In this document: positions 52,723 through 55,990 of the stretch, piece by piece
Layout: every line of letters begins with the position of its first letter
Numbering within the stretch: the stretch's first letter is position 1
Source: Isosphaeraceae bacterium
Lineage (GTDB): Bacteria > Planctomycetota > Planctomycetia > Isosphaerales > Isosphaeraceae
DNA: 55,990 bases
Direction: 5' to 3'
Assembly (NCBI GenBank): GCA_031291845.1
Contig: JARLIH010000292.1
Span: 1 to 55,990 of the forward strand
Program-made: the position numbers and the translations under genes
The notes under the pieces: model-generated
The model's input: only the letters and a program-made list of their open reading frames with translations
What the model was told of the DNA's origin: nothing
The model's database searches: none

Positions 52723-53302
52723 AGTTTGCCAGCGCTGAAGACGGGGCGACCCAAGTGCCTCCATGCCACCCGCGGCCGGCTCGAACGCCGACGTTGGGCT
52801 TTGGGCTGCCGAGGATGTACCATGAGCCGGGGGCCTTGACAATCCGACTTCCTCGGCCCCATCGGCCGCGCTCCGCGCGGCGGCGATTCCCGGTTTGTGG
52901 AAGAGACGTCGCCGAGCGCGTCCGACCCGCAATGGTCAGACCGGCCCTTGCTGCCGTTGGCCGCTGCTGTGGGGGCCATCGACACTCGTCGACGGAACCG
53001 CCTCAGGGGCGGACTGAAAACCCCTCGCGAAGCGTCACCGTTCCGACTTTCCATATCGTCATTTCGTGGGCCAAGCTTTGGGACGTCCGGTCCCAGTCGT
53101 TCGCGACCCCGGACCGACGAGGCGCTGATTGGACGAATGAGATGGAGGCCTGGTTCACGTGCGCGACGGTTCGGTCGACCCATTCCAATGCAATTCGTAG
53201 AGCCGGCCATGGCCGGCCGGCCCCACATGATGGATCCTCCACCCCGACGCGTAACCTTCGCCTGACCCGAGGTGGCGATTGCGAGGGTTAAGTTCTCGCT
53301 GG
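52723..53302. other. Gap with one GTAGAGCCGGCC palindrome
   Basis: These 580 bp contain a repeat of the GTAGGGCCGGCC family at 53197-53226 and no supported gene. Open frames in it are low-complexity and lack ribosome binding sites. Promoters for the ABC exporter gene would be near 52723-52800, where the sequence is very GC-rich. Confidence 0.4.
53197..53226. repeat. GTAGAGCCGGCCATGGCC palindrome
   Basis: GTAGAGCCGGCCATGGCCGGCCGG (53197-53220) continues CCCCAC and pairs with itself around CCATGG. It is a diverged copy of the GTAGGGCCGGCCATGG repeat at 50412-50453 and the block at 33756-33858. Confidence 0.65.
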
Positions 53303-53689
53303 TCAAAGCGTTACGTCGGGCCCGGTCGCGTGACGCACTGCCACGAGGTGATGACGGGCCAGTGTGAGTCCCTCCACGGTCAAAACGAAGCAACTGCGGT
53401 CGACGACTTCGAGTTCCGCCGCGTAACGGAAGAACCGCCGGTCGTCTCGGGGTCCGGTGGTTTCAATCCGATGGCTCACGATCGCCGTCAAAATGAGGAT
53501 GCGCAGCTCGCTGTTGCCGAGCCCTTCGTCCCGCAGCCCTTGGGCCGGGACGGCGAACTGCCAGGGGTCGGCCGCCGCCTGATCGGCTTGCTCGCGAGCC
53601 TCGAGCAGCCTCGAGAGACCTTCCCACAAACGAGCGAACGGTTCGGACGCGACTTGGTAGCGACCGTGTTCTTCGGCCGGTGCGGTCAT
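53303..53689 (-). CDS. Small protein of unknown function
   Basis: This 128-residue protein starts at 53689 (MTAPAEEHGRYQVASEPF) with TTGGAG eight bases upstream. Its middle has a charged helix (ARLWEGLSRLLEAREQADQA) and the second half alternates like beta strands (SELRILILTAIVSHRIETTG, AELEVVDRSCFVLTVEGLTL). I do not recognise the family, although the pattern RRFFRYAAELEVVDRSCFVL has the look of a small planctomycete protein family. No signal peptide is visible. It stands alone between the exporter and the glycosyltransferase gene. Confidence 0.6.
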   Translation of the reverse strand: MTAPAEEHGRYQVASEPFARLWEGLSRLLEAREQADQAAADPWQFAVPAQGLRDEGLGNSELRILILTAIVSHRIETTGPRDDRRFFRYAAELEVVDRSCFVLTVEGLTLARHHLVAVRHATGPDVTL

Positions 53690-54270
53690 GGGCGTTGCTC
53701 CAATCCTCGGCTCGGGCCGTTTCGAAGCCGGGCTCACTGGCGGCAGTCGAGTCGCGCCGTGGTGGGCTCCGTTGCCCGGCCGGCGCTCGCTAGCGATCGC
53801 CGCGCGGCCACATTGCCGCGCTGCGCTGCTCACCGGCGCCTAGGACGCAGGCCGGTGCCCCCCTTTGGCTTCGCCGCCAAGGGGAGCCACGGACGCACGA
53901 GCGATCTTGGCTTCTCGCACACCCGCGTGCTCACACTCCCCCAGGACACATCACGTGATCTGTCAAATGACTTGGTTGCATTTCCCAGGCATAACCGGGC
54001 AAGATTTGTTACCAAATTCGTTTCGTCCGAACAATGGGGTATTCAGGAGGATTGGGTGGAAGGTTGTGTGTTGATCTTTGTCAACGACGAGCCCCAATCG
54101 AGGCGGCGGCGAGGCCGATTGTCGGGAATCGAGAATGGATCTTATTCCCGATCGGGCCACGGATTCGACGACGGAATCCGTCTTGGAAAAAGCAGCGATC
54201 CGGGTTAGCATCCGCGGCGCGGGAGACTCCGCCACCACAGGCGACCGGTGACTCCGTCAGGGAGGACGGG
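53690..54270. other. Non-coding gap before the glycan operon
   Basis: These 581 bp hold no gene I can support. A stretch at about 53940-54060 is AT-richer than its surroundings and may contain the promoter of the glycosyltransferase operon; no clear -35/-10 pair is identified. Confidence 0.4.
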
Positions 54271-55425
54271 ATGAAGGCGCTCGCGCTGGTCGACGCCCCG
54301 GACCACGTCTGCTGCCGCTATCGGCTGCGGGCCTTTGAGCCGGCGCTCCGCGCGGCAGGATGGACGCTCACGCCCCAGGCCTTGGCCCGGCGGGCGTTCG
54401 GGCGTCTCGCGCAATTCGCCCGTGCCGCGGACTTCGATATCGTGATCCTGCAGCGCAAGCTCTTGCCCCGCTGGCAGTTCGCCCTGTTGCGGCGGAGCGC
54501 GCGGCGCTTGGCGTTCGACTTCGACGACGCGGTCCTCTATCGCGACTCCTACGACCCGCGCGGTCCGCACAGCCGGCGCCGGCTGGGCCGCTTTGGCCAG
54601 ACCGTACGGGGGGCCGATACGGTCATCGCGGGCAATGACTTCCTGGCCGATTGCGCGCTCCGCGCCGGGGCGAGGCCGGAACGCGTTCAAGTCATCCCGA
54701 CCTGCATCGAGACGACAAGGTATCAACCCAACCCTCGTCCCGAAGGGGCGACCGGGCTGGAGCTCGTCTGGATTGGCTCATCGAGCACGCTCCAGGGCCT
54801 GGAGCAACAGCGTGCCTTGTGGGAACGGGTCGGGCGCGAGGTCCCGGGGGTGCGCTTGCGGGTCATCTGCGACCGGTTCCCGTCGTTCGACGGCCTTCCC
54901 GTGGTCGCCGTTCCTTGGTCCGAGGCGACCGAGGCGGCCGATCTGGCGGCGGGGGACGTGGGGATTTCCTGGGTTCCAGACGACCTCTGGAGCCGAGGTA
55001 AATGTGGACTGAAAGTGCTCCAGTACCAGGCGGCGGGCCTGCCGGTGATCGCCAACCCGGTCGGAGTGCACCCCGAAATGATCGAGCCGGGGGCCTCCGG
55101 GTTCTTGCCGAAGACGGATGACGATTGGGTGGATGCCGTCCGGGCGCTGGCGATCGACCCCTCGCTCCGGGCGCGTTTGCGGACCGCGGCACGGGCGAGC
55201 GTGGATGCGTACTATTCCGTGGCGGCGTGGTCGTCGGCGTTCGTCACGGCCTTGGCCGAACCCGGGTCGCGGATCCCATCGCCCCGTTCTCGCCCGTTCG
55301 GCCACGCCCGCCCGCCGGGCCGGCCCGGGCGCAGACCGCACCTGGGCATGAAGCGTGCCTCATTGCCTTTCGCGCACGACTCCTCCGACCAGAAACACAA
55401 GCACTGGGAAGGGCGTGCCGAATGA
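54271..55425 (+). CDS. Family 4-like glycosyltransferase
   Basis: This 384-residue protein starts at 54271 with GGAGG five to six bases upstream. The N-terminal Rossmann half includes DHVCCRYRLRAFEPALRAAG, and FDIVILQRKLLPRWQF is a typical donor-side strand. The C-terminal half has LELVWIGSSSTLQGLEQQ, VAVPWSEATEAADLAAGDVG, then ISWVPDDLWSRGKCGLKVLQ with the GLKVLQYQAAGLPVIANPVG motif that marks GT-B enzymes of this family. It probably transfers a sugar to an envelope glycan. The C-terminal 60 residues are rich in R, P and G and may be disordered. It overlaps the next gene by 4 bp (ATGA). Confidence 0.88.
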   Translation: MKALALVDAPDHVCCRYRLRAFEPALRAAGWTLTPQALARRAFGRLAQFARAADFDIVILQRKLLPRWQFALLRRSARRLAFDFDDAVLYRDSYDPRGPHSRRRLGRFGQTVRGADTVIAGNDFLADCALRAGARPERVQVIPTCIETTRYQPNPRPEGATGLELVWIGSSSTLQGLEQQRALWERVGREVPGVRLRVICDRFPSFDGLPVVAVPWSEATEAADLAAGDVGISWVPDDLWSRGKCGLKVLQYQAAGLPVIANPVGVHPEMIEPGASGFLPKTDDDWVDAVRALAIDPSLRARLRTAARASVDAYYSVAAWSSAFVTALAEPGSRIPSPRSRPFGHARPPGRPGRRPHLGMKRASLPFAHDSSDQKHKHWEGRAE

Positions 55426-55990
55426 AGGGCGGAATCTTGCTGGGCGGTGAAGACCGGAGCCACGCCGGGCCGCTCGGTGAATCGCAACGGCAGGTTCGTC
55501 CTGCTCAGCCACTGCCTGTCCCGAGCCTTCGGAAGCGCGCTGGGGACCTGTGCAGGCAATGGCTGATCAAGGCGATGAGCTGGGTGATCCGCACGACACC
55601 GAGCCAGCGCCCGTCGGAACGCCTGTTCGGGCCGCCCGAGTGGAGCTGGGTCCAGGCCGGAGACGTCGGCTGGTGGGTCCGCGCCGACTGGCGCGAACCG
55701 TTGCTCGGTCCCCATGGGCTGCGCCTCGACGAGTGGCGCCGGCGGGGGCGGCTCACCGTGGTCAAGACCGGGCCGCACCGGGTCGTCTATCGCGTCGACC
55801 TCGACGAGGGAGCGGTCTTTATCAAGCACTTTCTCGTCCCGGACTTCCGTGCCAAGCTCCGCCAGTGGTTCCGGCGCGGCAAGGGGCGCAACGAAGGCCG
55901 GCGCACCCGCTACCTGTCCGCCATCGGCGTACCGACGATCACGCCCGTCGCCCTCGGCGAGCAGCGCAAGCGGTTCTTCCTGCTCGAGAA
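55422..55990 (+). CDS. WaaP/Kdo-type lipopolysaccharide kinase-like protein, 3' end outside window
   Basis: About 189 residues are visible. The start at 55422 overlaps the glycosyltransferase stop (ATGA). The kinase N-lobe is recognisable: VVYRVDLDEGAVFIKHFLVP with the ATP-binding lysine, then RRGKGRNEGRRTRYLSAIGV, in which the N-E-x-x-x-x-x-x-L pattern of the WaaP fold appears, and PTITPVALGEQRKRFFLLE. Such kinases phosphorylate sugars of the LPS core, but planctomycete relatives may act on other glycans. The first 50 residues have little family similarity; a later ATG at 55575 is possible. The catalytic loop lies beyond the window edge. Confidence 0.8.
   Translation, partial: MKGGILLGGEDRSHAGPLGESQRQVRPAQPLPVPSLRKRAGDLCRQWLIKAMSWVIRTTPSQRPSERLFGPPEWSWVQAGDVGWWVRADWREPLLGPHGLRLDEWRRRGRLTVVKTGPHRVVYRVDLDEGAVFIKHFLVPDFRAKLRQWFRRGKGRNEGRRTRYLSAIGVPTITPVALGEQRKRFFLLE

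Overview
The window comes from a high-GC planctomycete, most likely close to the Isosphaeraceae. Several gene types typical of that group occur together: two prepilin-like DUF1559 proteins with nearly identical N-terminal helices, a DUF1501 and DUF1549/DUF1553 pair, a serine/threonine kinase with TPRs beside an ECF sigma factor, a TPR plus FG-GAP plus ASPIC/UnbV protein, and very long exported proteins without enzyme motifs. Palindromic repeats sit in most of the larger intergenic gaps. I saw no prophage, insertion sequence, CRISPR array or rRNA. Family names rest on motif recognition from the sequence alone; no database search was run.

Layout. 1-1890: the 5' part of a secreted protein, a small exported protein with its own terminator, an AT-rich tract with palindromes, and a DUF2292 protein. 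2181-5630: a minus-strand operon of four genes, each overlapping the next by 4 bp. It encodes ATPase, binding lipoprotein, permease and a D-2-hydroxyacid-dehydrogenase-fold enzyme closely resembling PtxD, which is the order of the phosphite-oxidation operon ptxABCD. 5995-7512: a DUF1559 protein and its partner lipoprotein. 8207-16981: DUF72 protein, TPR-sulfotransferase, GH130 phosphorylase/hydrolase, PepD dipeptidase, a tRNA with anticodon CAT, and EttA. 17101-20252: enoyl-CoA hydratase overlapping a phosphate acyltransferase, a small protein, and an inositol-monophosphatase-family enzyme.

20780-31597: two giant exported genes (about 1147 and 2328 residues). Together they appear to hold three copies of one large ectodomain followed by a C-terminal membrane anchor; the second gene looks like a two-copy fusion with an STN-like segment in the middle. 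This and the ptx-type operon are the most interesting parts of the window.

31616-46644: a helical-repeat protein, an ATP-dependent DNA ligase carrying an N-terminal SWIM zinc finger and a C-terminal WGR domain, a Uma2 nuclease-like protein, then a minus-strand run: kinase, ECF sigma factor, lipoprotein, DUF1559 protein, TPR/FG-GAP/ASPIC protein and membrane acyltransferase. 47024-55990: DUF1501 and DUF1549/1553 proteins, an MsbA-type ABC exporter with a large insertion after its first membrane helix, a small unknown protein, and the start of an envelope-glycan operon (glycosyltransferase and WaaP-like kinase, cut by the window edge).
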